This document shows positions 26,924 to 35,781 of a stretch of DNA of 64,000 nucleotides, one piece after another. Numbering within the stretch: the stretch's first letter is position 1; each line of letters begins with the position of its first letter. Under the pieces are notes generated by a model that ran no database searches, had not been told where the DNA came from, and saw only the letters and a list, made by a program, of their open reading frames with translations. Both the position numbers and the translations under genes were made by a program. The stretch is from positions 356,533 through 420,532 of the forward strand of contig LXYP01000045.1 in the NCBI GenBank assembly GCA_001650955.1, written 5' to 3'. The stretch is from Sphingomonadales bacterium EhC05 (GTDB lineage Bacteria > Pseudomonadota > Alphaproteobacteria > Sphingomonadales > Sphingomonadaceae).

Positions 26924-27655
26924 ATGTCGCCAACTGGAACAGAACATACCGTCAAAGCATTTGACTCGGATATTAATGAACTGCGTGGCATGGTTGCTGA
27001 GATTGGTGGCCGCAGTGAGCAGGCAATTGCCAAATCGATGCGAGCACTGGAGAATCATGATCTGGTGCTGGCCGCAGAAGTTGTTGCCGAAGACAAATTG
27101 ATCGATGACCTTGAAAAGCGCATCGACGACCTGACTTTTCAGACAATCGCCTTGCGCGCGCCCATGGCCGACGATCTCCGCGAATTGATCGCGACTTTCA
27201 AAATTTCGGGCGTGGTCGAACGCATCGGTGACTATGCAAAGAACATCGCCAAACGCGTACCTCTAATCACTCAGGCGCATAGTCTCGGACCAATTTCACT
27301 GCTCCCGAGCATGTCGAAAATCGCCAGTGAACTGGTGCGGGATTCGCTCGATGCCTTTGCACGGCGTGACGCCGATCTGGCGATGGAGGTTAATCGGCGA
27401 GATCAGATCGTCGATGATTTCTACAATAGTATTTTCCGCGCCGTCATCACGCATATGATCGAAAATCCCAAGGATATTGGCGAAGCAGCCCATTTGCTGT
27501 TCATCGCAAAAAATCTTGAGAGGATCGGCGATCATGCCACCAATGTTGCCGAAATGGTTTATTTTGCTGCGACCGGCGAGCCCATGCCGGAACGCAGTCG
27601 CGGAGATAATCCGACGGATTTGCTCGACGATGCGCTGAGCGACGAGGCCGACTAA
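26924..27655 (+). CDS. phoU: Phosphate signalling protein PhoU
   Basis: 243-residue all-helical protein of two repeated three-helix bundles, each carrying the metal-binding E/DXXXD pattern (LERIGDHATNVAEMV in the second, VERIGDYAKNIAKRV in the first). It links the Pst transporter to PhoR and keeps the kinase quiet when phosphate is plentiful. Its stop overlaps the phoB start (TAATG). Confidence 0.96.
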   Translation: MSPTGTEHTVKAFDSDINELRGMVAEIGGRSEQAIAKSMRALENHDLVLAAEVVAEDKLIDDLEKRIDDLTFQTIALRAPMADDLRELIATFKISGVVERIGDYAKNIAKRVPLITQAHSLGPISLLPSMSKIASELVRDSLDAFARRDADLAMEVNRRDQIVDDFYNSIFRAVITHMIENPKDIGEAAHLLFIAKNLERIGDHATNVAEMVYFAATGEPMPERSRGDNPTDLLDDALSDEAD

Positions 27656-28356
27656 TGCCAAATGCAAAACTTCTGCTCGTTGAGGATGACGCGGCGCTCG
27701 CCGAACTCCTGTCTTGGAACTTCAAGAAAGAAGAATATGACGTCATCCATACGCCAGATGGTGAAGAAGCATTGCTGCTCGTTCAAGAACATCGCCCTGA
27801 TGTCATATTACTCGATTGGATGCTGGAAAGCCTGTCGGGCATTGAAGTCTGCCGTCGGTTGAGACGCGCGTCCGAAACCGCCAATATTCCGATCATCATG
27901 CTCACCGCTCGCGGTGAAGAGGAAGACAAGATCCGCGGTCTGGAAACCGGCGCAGACGACTATATTACCAAGCCATTTAGCCCGAGAGAATTAATCGCTC
28001 GGGTCAAAGCAGTATTACGCCGTGTGCGCCCTGCCCTGGCGGGAGAAAAGCTCGCCTTTGGCGATCTCGAAATGGACACGGTCGGCCATAAAGTAAAACG
28101 CGAAGGCGAAACCATTCCGCTGGGGCCGACGGAATTTCGTCTGCTACGTCATTTTCTGGAACATCCCAATTGGGTCTTTTCCCGTGAACGCCTGCTGGAT
28201 AGCGTTTGGGGTCAGGATAGCGATATTGAACTGAGAACCGTCGACGTCCATATCCGCCGGCTGCGCAAAGCGCTCAACGCCAACGATAGATCGGATATCA
28301 TCCGAACGGTACGGTCCGCTGGCTATGCGCTTGATAGCGATGCCGCCCAGAAATAG
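27655..28356 (+). CDS. phoB: Phosphate-regulon response regulator
   Basis: 233 residues: receiver domain with D11/D12, phospho-acceptor D54 (VILLDWML), T84 and K106, then an OmpR-type winged helix (PLGPTEFRLLRHFLEHP, and RTVDVHIRRLRKAL in the recognition region). It is the last gene of the operon and translationally coupled to phoU, so the regulator is made from the promoter it activates, a positive feedback. Confidence 0.95.
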   Translation: MPNAKLLLVEDDAALAELLSWNFKKEEYDVIHTPDGEEALLLVQEHRPDVILLDWMLESLSGIEVCRRLRRASETANIPIIMLTARGEEEDKIRGLETGADDYITKPFSPRELIARVKAVLRRVRPALAGEKLAFGDLEMDTVGHKVKREGETIPLGPTEFRLLRHFLEHPNWVFSRERLLDSVWGQDSDIELRTVDVHIRRLRKALNANDRSDIIRTVRSAGYALDSDAAQK

Positions 28357-28364
28357 GCGACTGG

Positions 28365-28393
28365 GGCGCGACAATTTCAACAATCATCGCGCC
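28365..28393. terminator. Hairpin between convergent phoB and porin genes
   Basis: GGCGCGA and TCGCGCC form a 7-bp perfect stem around a 15-base loop in the 47-bp gap between the two convergent gene ends. There is no T-run, so a bidirectional terminator is only a possibility. Confidence 0.35.
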
Positions 28394-28403
28394 GCTGGAT
28401 AAG

Positions 28404-29771
28404 CTAGAAGGAAACCTGCGCGCGCGCGCCTACGACATCGACCGAATAATTATTGGGCGCACCGCCAACGATCCCCAGGGCATTGCCATAGTTGAGATGG
28501 CCGTAATTGACCAGGAAGCGGACATGGTTGACCGGCGTCCAGATTATCGAGGCCATATAACCGTCTTGGGTGCCACCAATGATCCCAGCGTCGACAAGAT
28601 CGAGTCGATCATAGCGTATGTTGAATTGCCAGGCGCCGGATCCGCCCTGCCCGACCGGGTTTTTGACTTTGGTACCCTTGAAAACGCCACCCTTATATTC
28701 TCGGCTATCATCAGTCAGGAAGATCCCGGCTTCAATTGATCCGCCAAAAAATGTGGGATTGGGCATAGCGATGCGACTGACCTTATTCCAATGGCCTTCG
28801 GCAGCGGCATGAAAGCGTCCGGATATGACAGCCGCTTCCAGACCATAGCTCATTTCATCGGTTGCGCCGTTAATATTGCCCGTATTGATGAACCGCGTAT
28901 CAACAGTGTGCACAAGTGGCCGCTGACGATAGCGAACTGACGTGATCGTATCGCCCAAATCACGCCAGTGAACCGAGCCACCAAAATGAAGCTGCGATGG
29001 ACCAATTTTGGGAGCGAAAACAACCCGGCCGTCAAGACCGATACTGTCGTTGCCATCGCTCAAATCGTCAATATTGTCGGTAAAGACGCCACCTTGAAGC
29101 AATATGTCGCCTTTGGCCCAGGCAGCGGATATGCCGACTTTGCGCTGAAACCCAAAAGCATCCGTAAACGCCGACCGTTCGATAAAACTGGTGTCATTGC
29201 TGCTCGAAAGCTCTTCAAGCGACTGGAAATTATTATGTTGTCCGACGATGATGGTTAAATCATTCGCTTTATAGTCCAGATAGGCGTCCGTCAGTTCAAC
29301 ACCATCGGCAAAATCAGCCTCAATCTTATATCCAAAACCACCAGGTATCTTGCCCTGGACGCCCAGCCTGATCCGGCGGGCCTCATTGGTAAAACCTTCT
29401 CCAGGCACATTGATAGCATTGGGTGCAGACAGATTTGCAAAATCTATCAAGGCACGGCCGCGAGGCTTGAAGCTCCAGCCATCCGCACTTTTGATCTCTG
29501 GCGCACCTTTCCAGCTGATTTTATTCTGATTGGTCGTGACAATGACCTCACGCACGTCCTGCTGGGTTGCCGTGACCAGTTTCGTCTGTTCCTGCTGTTC
29601 GATCTCCACATTGCTCAATTGCGAGCGGAGATTCGCGACTTCCTGTTCCAATTGGGTCAGCCGTTCCAATAATCGGTCGGCATCTTCACTGGTCAACGGC
29701 GCGGCACTCGCTTGGCCAGCAAAGAGCCCGGCCACTGCGACACTGATGAGAAGATGTGGTTTCATAGTCAT
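28404..29771 (-). CDS. Phosphate-selective porin (OprP/OprO-like)
   Basis: 455 residues. Signal peptide ending ASAAPL, then a coiled-coil (about residues 28-70, leucine-rich LLERLTQLEQEVANLRSQL) typical of trimeric OprP-family porins, and a beta-barrel with alternating pattern ending in ARAQVSF, whose terminal Phe is the outer-membrane insertion signal. Placement against the pst locus supports phosphate or polyphosphate uptake, but the pore specificity is inferred from family and context. I could not find a well-spaced Pho box before its start. Confidence 0.85.
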   Translation of the reverse strand: MTMKPHLLISVAVAGLFAGQASAAPLTSEDADRLLERLTQLEQEVANLRSQLSNVEIEQQEQTKLVTATQQDVREVIVTTNQNKISWKGAPEIKSADGWSFKPRGRALIDFANLSAPNAINVPGEGFTNEARRIRLGVQGKIPGGFGYKIEADFADGVELTDAYLDYKANDLTIIVGQHNNFQSLEELSSSNDTSFIERSAFTDAFGFQRKVGISAAWAKGDILLQGGVFTDNIDDLSDGNDSIGLDGRVVFAPKIGPSQLHFGGSVHWRDLGDTITSVRYRQRPLVHTVDTRFINTGNINGATDEMSYGLEAAVISGRFHAAAEGHWNKVSRIAMPNPTFFGGSIEAGIFLTDDSREYKGGVFKGTKVKNPVGQGGSGAWQFNIRYDRLDLVDAGIIGGTQDGYMASIIWTPVNHVRFLVNYGHLNYGNALGIVGGAPNNYSVDVVGARAQVSF

Positions 29772-29930
29772 TAAATTTTCGCTTCTGTTGGAGACTTAGG
29801 GACGTTGATGACGTCTCTATGTGACTTTCATTGCGTAAAAATGTCCATTTTATTGCACTTATTTGACTGGCCATTCGAGGCCGCTGTCGTTCAGCAGAAT
29901 CCGATTGTGTCGCAAATTTCCAGGCTGGTT

Positions 29931-30287
29931 TTAGTCGCTGACGAGCTTTAACAGCTTCCGCTCAACTGGTGCCAATACTCCCGCGAGATCATGGCCACGT
30001 TTCAATATTTGTCCCTGTTCACCGCGCAAAGTCCACATGCCTTGACGATTGCGATCAACTGGCCGTTTCTCAATCCGCATCTGCGGCCGCTCCGACGCTC
30101 TCCGGAAAGCGGCAAATATTGCGACATCCCGGCCCATGTCCATCGCATAGTCCCGCCAATGACCAGCGGCAACCATCCGACCATAGAGATTGAGGATGGG
30201 TTCCAGTTCCCGCCGTTCAAAACCGACTTGCGTTTGGCTGTGTCGCTGCAGCGGGAATGTTGCAATATTGGAACCGTCGGATCGCAT
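29931..30287 (-). CDS. DUF2794 protein
   Basis: 118 residues with the DUF2794 core: FERRELEPILNLYGRMVAAGHWRDYAM and a C-terminal KRGHDLAGVLAPVERKLLKLV (quoted in part). The family is short, alphaproteobacterial and of unknown function. Its ATG overlaps the cysE stop by one base (TGATG), so it depends on cysE translation; the pairing with cysE is seen in other alphaproteobacteria. Confidence 0.75.
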   Translation of the reverse strand: MRSDGSNIATFPLQRHSQTQVGFERRELEPILNLYGRMVAAGHWRDYAMDMGRDVAIFAAFRRASERPQMRIEKRPVDRNRQGMWTLRGEQGQILKRGHDLAGVLAPVERKLLKLVSD

Positions 30288-30988
30288 CAGGCGCTATCGC
30301 GCCCTTCGCTTTGCTCTTTGTCCTTATTCCCGCGTTCCTCTGCATAAGCTGCGATACGTTTCTGCAACTGTTCCATTTCGCATTGCAAAATCTCGAGCTT
30401 CTGACTCGATGGGTCAAATATCTCGCTGCAGGGCGTCCCATAGGGAATAAAGTCTTTTTGATATTCAGTGGCATCGACCAACGTCGGCCGCGCTCTTACT
30501 CCAACCATCGTTGCTCCTTCCGGAACATCTTGAGTAACCACGGCATTCGCCCCGACTCGGGCACGTTTTCCAACGGTTATCGGTCCCAAAATCTGAGCTC
30601 CCGAACCCAAAATAACATCATCATCTATCGTCGGATGCCGCTTTCCACCAACACCATTGGTTGGATTTGTACCACCGAGGGTCACGCATTGATAAATCGT
30701 CACATTATCGCCAATTTTCGCTGTTTCACCAATCACGGTAAATCCATGATCAATGAACAGATGTTGGCCAATCTTGGCCCCTGGATGAATATCAATACCG
30801 GTGAATAATCGGGAAAAATGATTTACGAAACGGGCAAAGAAATAAAGCTCGCCCTTGAACAACCAATGGGCAAATCGGTGGAGACCAATGGCCAGAACGC
30901 CGGGGTAAAGCAAAACTTCCCATCGAGATCGCGGGGCCGGATCTCGGGCTTTTATAGAATCCAGATAACGTCCTAGTTCCCGAAACAT
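30287..30988 (-). CDS. cysE: Serine O-acetyltransferase
   Basis: Acetylates serine for cysteine synthesis. The 233-residue protein from ATG 30988 has GGCGGAGAAG just upstream, better than the in-frame TTG at 31018. The C-terminal hexapeptide-repeat domain is clear (IDIHPGAKIGQHLFIDHG, VTLGGTNPT, GKRARVGANAVVTQDV). The N-terminal helical part is short, so this is the small (EpsC/SrpH-like) CysE class. Confidence 0.92.
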   Translation of the reverse strand: MFRELGRYLDSIKARDPAPRSRWEVLLYPGVLAIGLHRFAHWLFKGELYFFARFVNHFSRLFTGIDIHPGAKIGQHLFIDHGFTVIGETAKIGDNVTIYQCVTLGGTNPTNGVGGKRHPTIDDDVILGSGAQILGPITVGKRARVGANAVVTQDVPEGATMVGVRARPTLVDATEYQKDFIPYGTPCSEIFDPSSQKLEILQCEMEQLQKRIAAYAEERGNKDKEQSEGRDSA

Positions 30989-31107
30989 GTTTCTTCTCCG
31001 CCTGTCATCTCTTGCCAAGCTAAGGTTCCTCTCGCTGCATTTCCAGTCTTTTCTTGCAACTTACCGAAGGCCGGACTTTCCACGGGGCTTATTAATCGCT
31101 ATATTAT

Positions 31108-31128
31108 GATCAAATCAGACAATTGATC
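31108..31128. promoter_or_regulatory. LysR-type inverted repeat before oxyR
   Basis: GATCAA-N9-TTGATC is a perfect 6-bp inverted repeat ending 13 bp before the oxyR start. It has the dyad form expected of a LysR-regulator box and its position would allow autorepression. It does not match the four-part ATAG/CTAT enterobacterial OxyR consensus. Confidence 0.45.
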
Positions 31129-31141
31129 GGTACTATCGATA

Positions 31142-32062
31142 ATGCCTACATATCTGCCAACCCTCAAACAGCTCCAATATTTGGTGGCTCTCAAAGAACA
31201 TGGCCATTTCGGACATGCGGCGCAATCCTGTTTTGTCACCCAATCGACCCTGTCAGGTGGGATTAAGGAACTTGAGTCGCTGCTCGACATCGTGCTGGTT
31301 GAACGGACACGTCGCGTCGTCCGGTTTACCGAGCTTGGCAATAAGATGGTTGAAAAAGCACATCGGATATTGCGCGAAGCGGAAGAATTGTCGGAAATTG
31401 CCAAATCAGCCGGAAAGCCGCTGGTCGGCGATATCAGGCTGAGCGTGATTCCGACGATCGCACCTTTCTTGCTGCCCAAGCTGCTGTCTCAGCTGCGCAA
31501 GGAACGTCCCGAACTCAAGCTATTTTTACGAGAAGAGACCAGCAGAGCGGCTTGCGAATCACTGCATCACGGCCATGTCGATTGCGTCCTGCTCGCCCAT
31601 CCATTCCCCTGCGGCGATGTTGAGTCAGAGAATCTGTTCGACGATGAGCTGTTCATCGCGTTCCCCAAGGATGACCCGAGAGATCCACCCGCACAGGTCG
31701 ACCCTGCACTGATCGATGAAAGCCGCTTGCTGCTGCTTGAGGATGGGCATTGCCTCAAAGATCATGCGCTTGCGGTTTGCAACCGTCCGGAATTGACCGC
31801 CTCGGCCCGGATGATGGGTACATCTTTGCACACGCTGGTGCAGATGGTGGACAATGGTCTTGGTCTCACCTTATTGCCGAAAATGGCGATCGACAGTGGA
31901 ATTCTGGATCACACCGATATCATTGCGCGGCCGATTACGTCCGAGCGCTCCTTCCGCGAGATCGCTCTGGTTTGGCGGAAAAACAGCCCTCGTGGGAATG
32001 AATTCAGACTGCTGGCCGATATCATGAAACAAAGTCAGAATTGGGTTATTTCGCAGAAATGA
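31142..32062 (+). CDS. oxyR: LysR-family peroxide sensor OxyR
   Basis: 306 residues. N-terminal LysR helix-turn-helix (GHFGHAAQSCFVTQSTLSGGIKEL in part). The effector domain carries two cysteines, C204 in LEDGHCLKDHAL and C213 in AVCNRPE, nine residues apart exactly like the disulfide-forming C199/C208 of the well-studied enterobacterial OxyR. This makes a peroxide sensor more likely than a generic LysR protein. It is divergent from cysE. Confidence 0.88.
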   Translation: MPTYLPTLKQLQYLVALKEHGHFGHAAQSCFVTQSTLSGGIKELESLLDIVLVERTRRVVRFTELGNKMVEKAHRILREAEELSEIAKSAGKPLVGDIRLSVIPTIAPFLLPKLLSQLRKERPELKLFLREETSRAACESLHHGHVDCVLLAHPFPCGDVESENLFDDELFIAFPKDDPRDPPAQVDPALIDESRLLLLEDGHCLKDHALAVCNRPELTASARMMGTSLHTLVQMVDNGLGLTLLPKMAIDSGILDHTDIIARPITSERSFREIALVWRKNSPRGNEFRLLADIMKQSQNWVISQK

Positions 32063-32078
32063 TATTCTCGATTAACGC

Positions 32079-32522
32079 CTAATCGTCCCAATTTTTTGCC
32101 GCCTGCAAGTCGGACTGCCGTTCCTGGACCCATTCACTTCGACCATTGTCAAATTGCTCCTTCTTCCAGAAGGGCGCAACGGTTTTGAGTTGATCCATCG
32201 CATAAGAGCATGCGTCGATCGCGGCCTGGCGGTGATCCGAACCCGTGATAACCAGGACGATATTATCGCCCACCGGCAATGGTCCGACGCGGTGAATGAT
32301 GGTGATCGCGTGCAAATTCCAATGGGCCTTGGCATGTTCGGCAATCGCATGTAGCGATTTCTCAGTCATTGCTGGATAATGTTCCAGTTCCAATGTGTGC
32401 AGACCATTGTCTGCCCGCACCTGCCCGATAAAGCTCGCCAGCGCGCCTCCGCCCAACTTCGCAATCTCTGTCGTTTCGACTCCAATGTCGAAATTATCCC
32501 GCTGGACCAAAATTTTGATCAT
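32079..32522 (-). CDS. moaE: Molybdopterin synthase large subunit
   Basis: Catalytic half of molybdopterin synthase; adds sulfur from MoaD to cyclic pyranopterin. The 147-residue protein has the TLELEHYPAMTEKSL, VGPLPVGDNIVLV and PFWKKEQF stretches of the family, including the active-site lysines. It overlaps the moaD stop by four bases. Confidence 0.95.
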   Translation of the reverse strand: MIKILVQRDNFDIGVETTEIAKLGGGALASFIGQVRADNGLHTLELEHYPAMTEKSLHAIAEHAKAHWNLHAITIIHRVGPLPVGDNIVLVITGSDHRQAAIDACSYAMDQLKTVAPFWKKEQFDNGRSEWVQERQSDLQAAKNWDD

Positions 32523-32782
32523 CCCCCAGTCACCGGAGGAAAAATGGCGAGCTCCTTCGCTGAGCCAATGGCCTGGTCGAGCGATACAAAATCCTGATCT
32601 AGCGCAAAACGCAACTTCTCCAGATTTTTTAGAACCTCTCGATGATCAGCGCTACTCTCTATCAAGCAACCAATAAGATCTGCAACCGTCACCGCTGAAT
32701 CAGGCAGGTCAACAATCTCCTGATCCTTTCCCAGACGTTCGCGAACCCAGGCAAAATACAATATCGTGATCGTTCGGTTCAT
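32519..32782 (-). CDS. moaD: Molybdopterin synthase sulfur carrier subunit
   Basis: 87-residue ubiquitin-fold protein ending in the required IFPPVTGG; the terminal Gly-Gly is activated to a thiocarboxylate. The start at 32782 (MNRTITILYFAWVRE) overlaps the pgsA stop by one base (TGATG). A longer in-frame extension within pgsA is rejected. Confidence 0.93.
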   Translation of the reverse strand: MNRTITILYFAWVRERLGKDQEIVDLPDSAVTVADLIGCLIESSADHREVLKNLEKLRFALDQDFVSLDQAIGSAKELAIFPPVTGG

Positions 32783-33354
32783 CAGTCCATATGCTTGAGA
32801 CCGACGCGCAGATAGTCCCATCCTGTGATTAAGGTCAAAATTGCAGCGGCCCAAAGCGTCCAGATTCCGACGGTTTCGATTATGCCATATTCCGGCATTC
32901 CACCAGCCAATATCAGAGACCCGAGCGAGATCATTTGGAAGGCTGTCTTCCATTTGGCCAATTGTGAGACCGGAACGCTAATTTGCAATCCGGCGAGAAA
33001 CTCCCGCAAACCCGACACAGTGATTTCCCGCAGCAGTATGATTATCGCGGCAATGACGTGCCAATTTTCTATGTCGCGTGTGAACACGAGCATCAGCACA
33101 ACCGCCGCTATCATGATCTTGTCCGCGATCGGATCAAGGAAAATACCGAGTTTGGAGACCGTCCCTTGTGACCGGGCTAGATAGCCGTCGAAATAATCTG
33201 TTATCGCCATCAAGCAATATAATCCAAAGGCCAGAAGATAGTCGAGCGGGAGCGGCTGTGATCCGCTCATTTCAAAACTTGGCCACAACAGAAAGACCAA
33301 AATCGGTACGGCGAATATCCTTGAAAGGGTCAATAGATTGGGAAGATTCAACAT
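32782..33354 (-). CDS. pgsA: CDP-diacylglycerol-glycerol-3-phosphate 3-phosphatidyltransferase
   Basis: Makes phosphatidylglycerol phosphate in the inner membrane. The CDP-alcohol phosphatidyltransferase signature is seen as TDYFDGYLARSQGTVSKLGIFLDPIADK in part (D-X2-D-G-X2-A-R-X8-G-X3-D-X3-D). The protein has about four membrane helices. Start at 33354 (MLNLPNLLTLSR, 190 residues) matches the family; the upstream frame would begin with TTG at 33384. moaD follows with a one-base overlap, a common alphaproteobacterial pgsA-moaD-moaE order. Confidence 0.94.
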   Translation of the reverse strand: MLNLPNLLTLSRIFAVPILVFLLWPSFEMSGSQPLPLDYLLAFGLYCLMAITDYFDGYLARSQGTVSKLGIFLDPIADKIMIAAVVLMLVFTRDIENWHVIAAIIILLREITVSGLREFLAGLQISVPVSQLAKWKTAFQMISLGSLILAGGMPEYGIIETVGIWTLWAAAILTLITGWDYLRVGLKHMD

Positions 33355-33520
33355 GTCGGCTACCGCATAACCGGATTTGACCAAAATGAAAATTGTTTCA
33401 AAGCCTTTTCGGCAATAGCGGGGTTGTCATCTTTGGCAGCTATGCATTTGACCCAAACATCTTATCGGCTAAGGATGTCGATCGATACGCGGCCCGCCCC
33501 AAAAAGAGATCTTCCAAATT

Positions 33521-34807
33521 ATGCAGAATACCAGCCATTTGCTGCGAACAAGGCGATTTCTACCTCTATTTGTGACTCAGCTCCTCGGAGCCTTCAATGA
33601 CAATCTGTTCAAATTCTCGATGGTCATTTTGGTGACTTACGGAATCTATGAGAGTGAGTCTGAAGACTTTATGTTCAATGCCGCCGCGTCTGGCATTTTT
33701 ATCCTGCCGTTTTTCCTGTTTTCTTCGCTCGCCGGACAATTGGCCGACAATTATGACAAGGCGCGGATCACCCGGTTCGTGAAAACACTAGAGATTTTGA
33801 TCGCGATGATCGGTGGGATCGGATTATGGTATCAATCCATACCGACAATGTTGACGGCGCTATTTCTTCTCGGCCTGCAATCCACTTTCTTCGGTCCCAT
33901 CAAATATGCAGTGTTGCCCCAGCATCTCGAAAAGGACGAAGTACTGGGCGGAACCGGTCTCGTTGAGGCCGGCACATATATTGCGATATTGGCTGGCACG
34001 ATCCTGGGTGGCGTGATTATTGATCGTAATGGCAATGGCGTCGAGCTTGCCGTTGTGCTCGTGTTCGTTGTTGCGCTGATTGGCAGGATTGCCGCTCAGT
34101 TCATGCCTCCTGCCCCCGCGCAACAGGAAAGAGAAAAAATCGACTTCAATTTCATCCGTTCCTCGATTCGGTTGATTTCTGCAACGATGAAAGTGCGCAG
34201 GCTCTATTTGGCGATTATCGCGATCAGTTTTTTCTGGACCATTGGTTCGGTGCTGATCATCCAATTTCCTCCGCTCGTCGAAAATGTTCTTACATCCACG
34301 CCGCGCGTCGCCAGCCTGTTTCTGGGAGTCTTCTCGATCGGGATCGCAGTGGGATCGGTGCTCATCAACCGGCTATTGAAAAGTGAAGTGTCGGCGCGAT
34401 ATGCGCCCATTAGCGTCATCATGATGGGTGTATTTGTTCTCATTCTCTATTTCGTCGGACGCGGGTGGGAAGGTTTGCCAGATGGCGAACTATATACGCT
34501 GACAACTTTCCTCGCGCATGATGGCGCATGGGCGTTGCTGGGCACATTGGCCGGCGTCTCGATTTTCGGTGGTATGTTTGTAGTGCCGCTATATGCATTT
34601 CTGACGACCACCGTAGATATCAACCAGACTGCGCGAACCATTGCGGCAAATAATATCGTGAATTCGGGCTGCATGGTATTGGGGGCCCTGGCCGCTTTGG
34701 GCCTCAGCTTATTGGGCGTCTCCACCACCGAGCAACTCTTGCTCGTCGCCGCAATGTGCCTCGTTGCTGCATGGCTGGGTTGGCAATTGCACCGAGCCTG
34801 TGACTGA
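33521..34807 (+). CDS. MFS transporter of the lysophospholipid transporter (LplT) type
   Basis: 428 residues with twelve membrane segments. The N-terminal RRFLPLFVTQLLGAFNDNLFK and FILPFFLFSSLAGQLAD are typical of LplT, the flippase that returns lysophospholipids to the inner leaflet for reacylation; the family often sits beside or is fused to an acyltransferase. Here it stands alone, divergent from pgsA. Substrate is inferred from the family. Confidence 0.82.
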   Translation: MQNTSHLLRTRRFLPLFVTQLLGAFNDNLFKFSMVILVTYGIYESESEDFMFNAAASGIFILPFFLFSSLAGQLADNYDKARITRFVKTLEILIAMIGGIGLWYQSIPTMLTALFLLGLQSTFFGPIKYAVLPQHLEKDEVLGGTGLVEAGTYIAILAGTILGGVIIDRNGNGVELAVVLVFVVALIGRIAAQFMPPAPAQQEREKIDFNFIRSSIRLISATMKVRRLYLAIIAISFFWTIGSVLIIQFPPLVENVLTSTPRVASLFLGVFSIGIAVGSVLINRLLKSEVSARYAPISVIMMGVFVLILYFVGRGWEGLPDGELYTLTTFLAHDGAWALLGTLAGVSIFGGMFVVPLYAFLTTTVDINQTARTIAANNIVNSGCMVLGALAALGLSLLGVSTTEQLLLVAAMCLVAAWLGWQLHRACD

Positions 34808-34824
34808 CCCGGATCATCCAGACG

Positions 34825-34968
34825 CTAGAATATAAACAGATAGAACGCTGTGAAAAAGGCCAGAAAGCTCAGTACGAACAGACTGGTATCTTCGTTCAAC
34901 CAACGGCTTTTGCGATCCGCCTTCGCTTCAACAGCGACTGCATGCGCGTCAAACTCGAAAAATTTCAT
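34825..34968 (-). CDS. Small single-pass membrane protein
   Basis: 47 residues from MKFFEFDAHAVAV: a soluble head of about 28 residues with mixed charge, then one C-terminal helix (SLFVLSFLAFFTAFYLFIF) that reaches the very end of the protein, a tail-anchored topology. It lies convergent to the transporter gene with 17 bp between them. The longer frame to 35043 looks like noncoding sequence. No family recognised. Confidence 0.5.
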   Translation of the reverse strand: MKFFEFDAHAVAVEAKADRKSRWLNEDTSLFVLSFLAFFTAFYLFIF

Positions 34969-35340
34969 TGGCATTTGCTGCCGAAATGGGTGCCTCACAC
35001 CTTCGTGTCTTAACACTAAAGGTCGCCGTCTGTTTTCTCTCATGGATATTCGTTAACAACTTGTTATCCATAAGCGCCAGAACAAAGATATGCTCCATGG
35101 TTAACGTCTTGAAATGGAACAGTGTGAAGCTGGACATTGGTCAAATCAGGGTCGCAGAATTGCGGCAGTTATCGTCCACATGTCCAAATTCTGATCATAG
35201 TCAGTCATGAACGCTGTGTGATCTTTGCAACAAATCCCATAAATTCCTAGTTTGAACAACAAGATGGTTGATTCTGAAATCTGATTATGCCAATGCTCCG
35301 TTCGTATTCAGTGGAATAAGAAACCGTAAAGGAGCAAAAT
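34969..35340. other. Intergenic region with an operator-like palindrome (35042-35071)
   Basis: No convincing gene. It holds a 13-base palindrome TAACAACTTGTTA (35054-35066) nested inside an ATGGATA...TATCCAT inverted repeat (35042-35048 and 35065-35071). The remainder must include the promoter of the small secreted gene at 35341, which has AAAGGAG as ribosome binding site, but no clear -35/-10 pair stands out. Confidence 0.4.
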
Positions 35341-35589
35341 ATGCGTTTCGGTAAAATAGGAATGGCTGCAATTGCAGCTTCATCACTGGTTAGCGCACCT
35401 GTCTTGGCACAGGCCGCTCAGCCAGTTTCATCTGCAACGCAACCAGCTCGTACTGGTGCTGCAGTCGAATCAGAAAGCGATCTTGAAGGTTCAAGCGGAA
35501 TCATCGTAGCGATTCTGGCTGCTGCGGCTGTCATCGCTGGCATCATCATCGCTGCTGACGGTAGCGACGATACACCAACCAGCCCCTGA
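35341..35589 (+). CDS. Small exported membrane protein, Ala/Ile-rich helix
   Basis: 82 residues: signal peptide (MAAIAASSLVSAPVLAQA, likely cleaved after LAQA), a linker rich in Ser, Thr, Ala and Glu, and a C-terminal helix (GIIVAILAAAAVIAGIIIAAD) followed by an acidic tail DGSDDTPTSP. Strong ribosome binding site (AAAGGAG) and a good terminator directly behind make it a stand-alone, probably well-expressed gene. No domain known. Confidence 0.7.
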   Translation: MRFGKIGMAAIAASSLVSAPVLAQAAQPVSSATQPARTGAAVESESDLEGSSGIIVAILAAAAVIAGIIIAADGSDDTPTSP

Positions 35590-35611
35590 GCTGTTCGGTT
35601 ATAATTTTTTG

Positions 35612-35642
35612 AAATGGCGGCCTGCGGGTCGCCATTTTTTTT
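35612..35642 (+). terminator. Intrinsic terminator
   Basis: AAATGGCG and CGCCATTT bracket a GC-rich loop and are followed by eight T. It lies 23 bp after the stop of the small exported protein and reads convincingly only on the plus strand. Confidence 0.85.
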
Positions 35643-35781
35643 GCTCAGCCCATGTGAACGCTTCGACGATTGACATGCGCGGCTGGATATCAATCCCGAG
35701 ATGATCTTTTCTGACAGTGATGGTGCAAAGTAAAATTGTTGCGGCTTGTACATCGTCCCAGAATTACCCATATCTCGGATC

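Noticed and set aside
29772..29930. Possible Pho box before the porin
   Set aside because: GTCA-like elements occur but are 9-13 bases apart, not the 11-base repeat seen before pstS.
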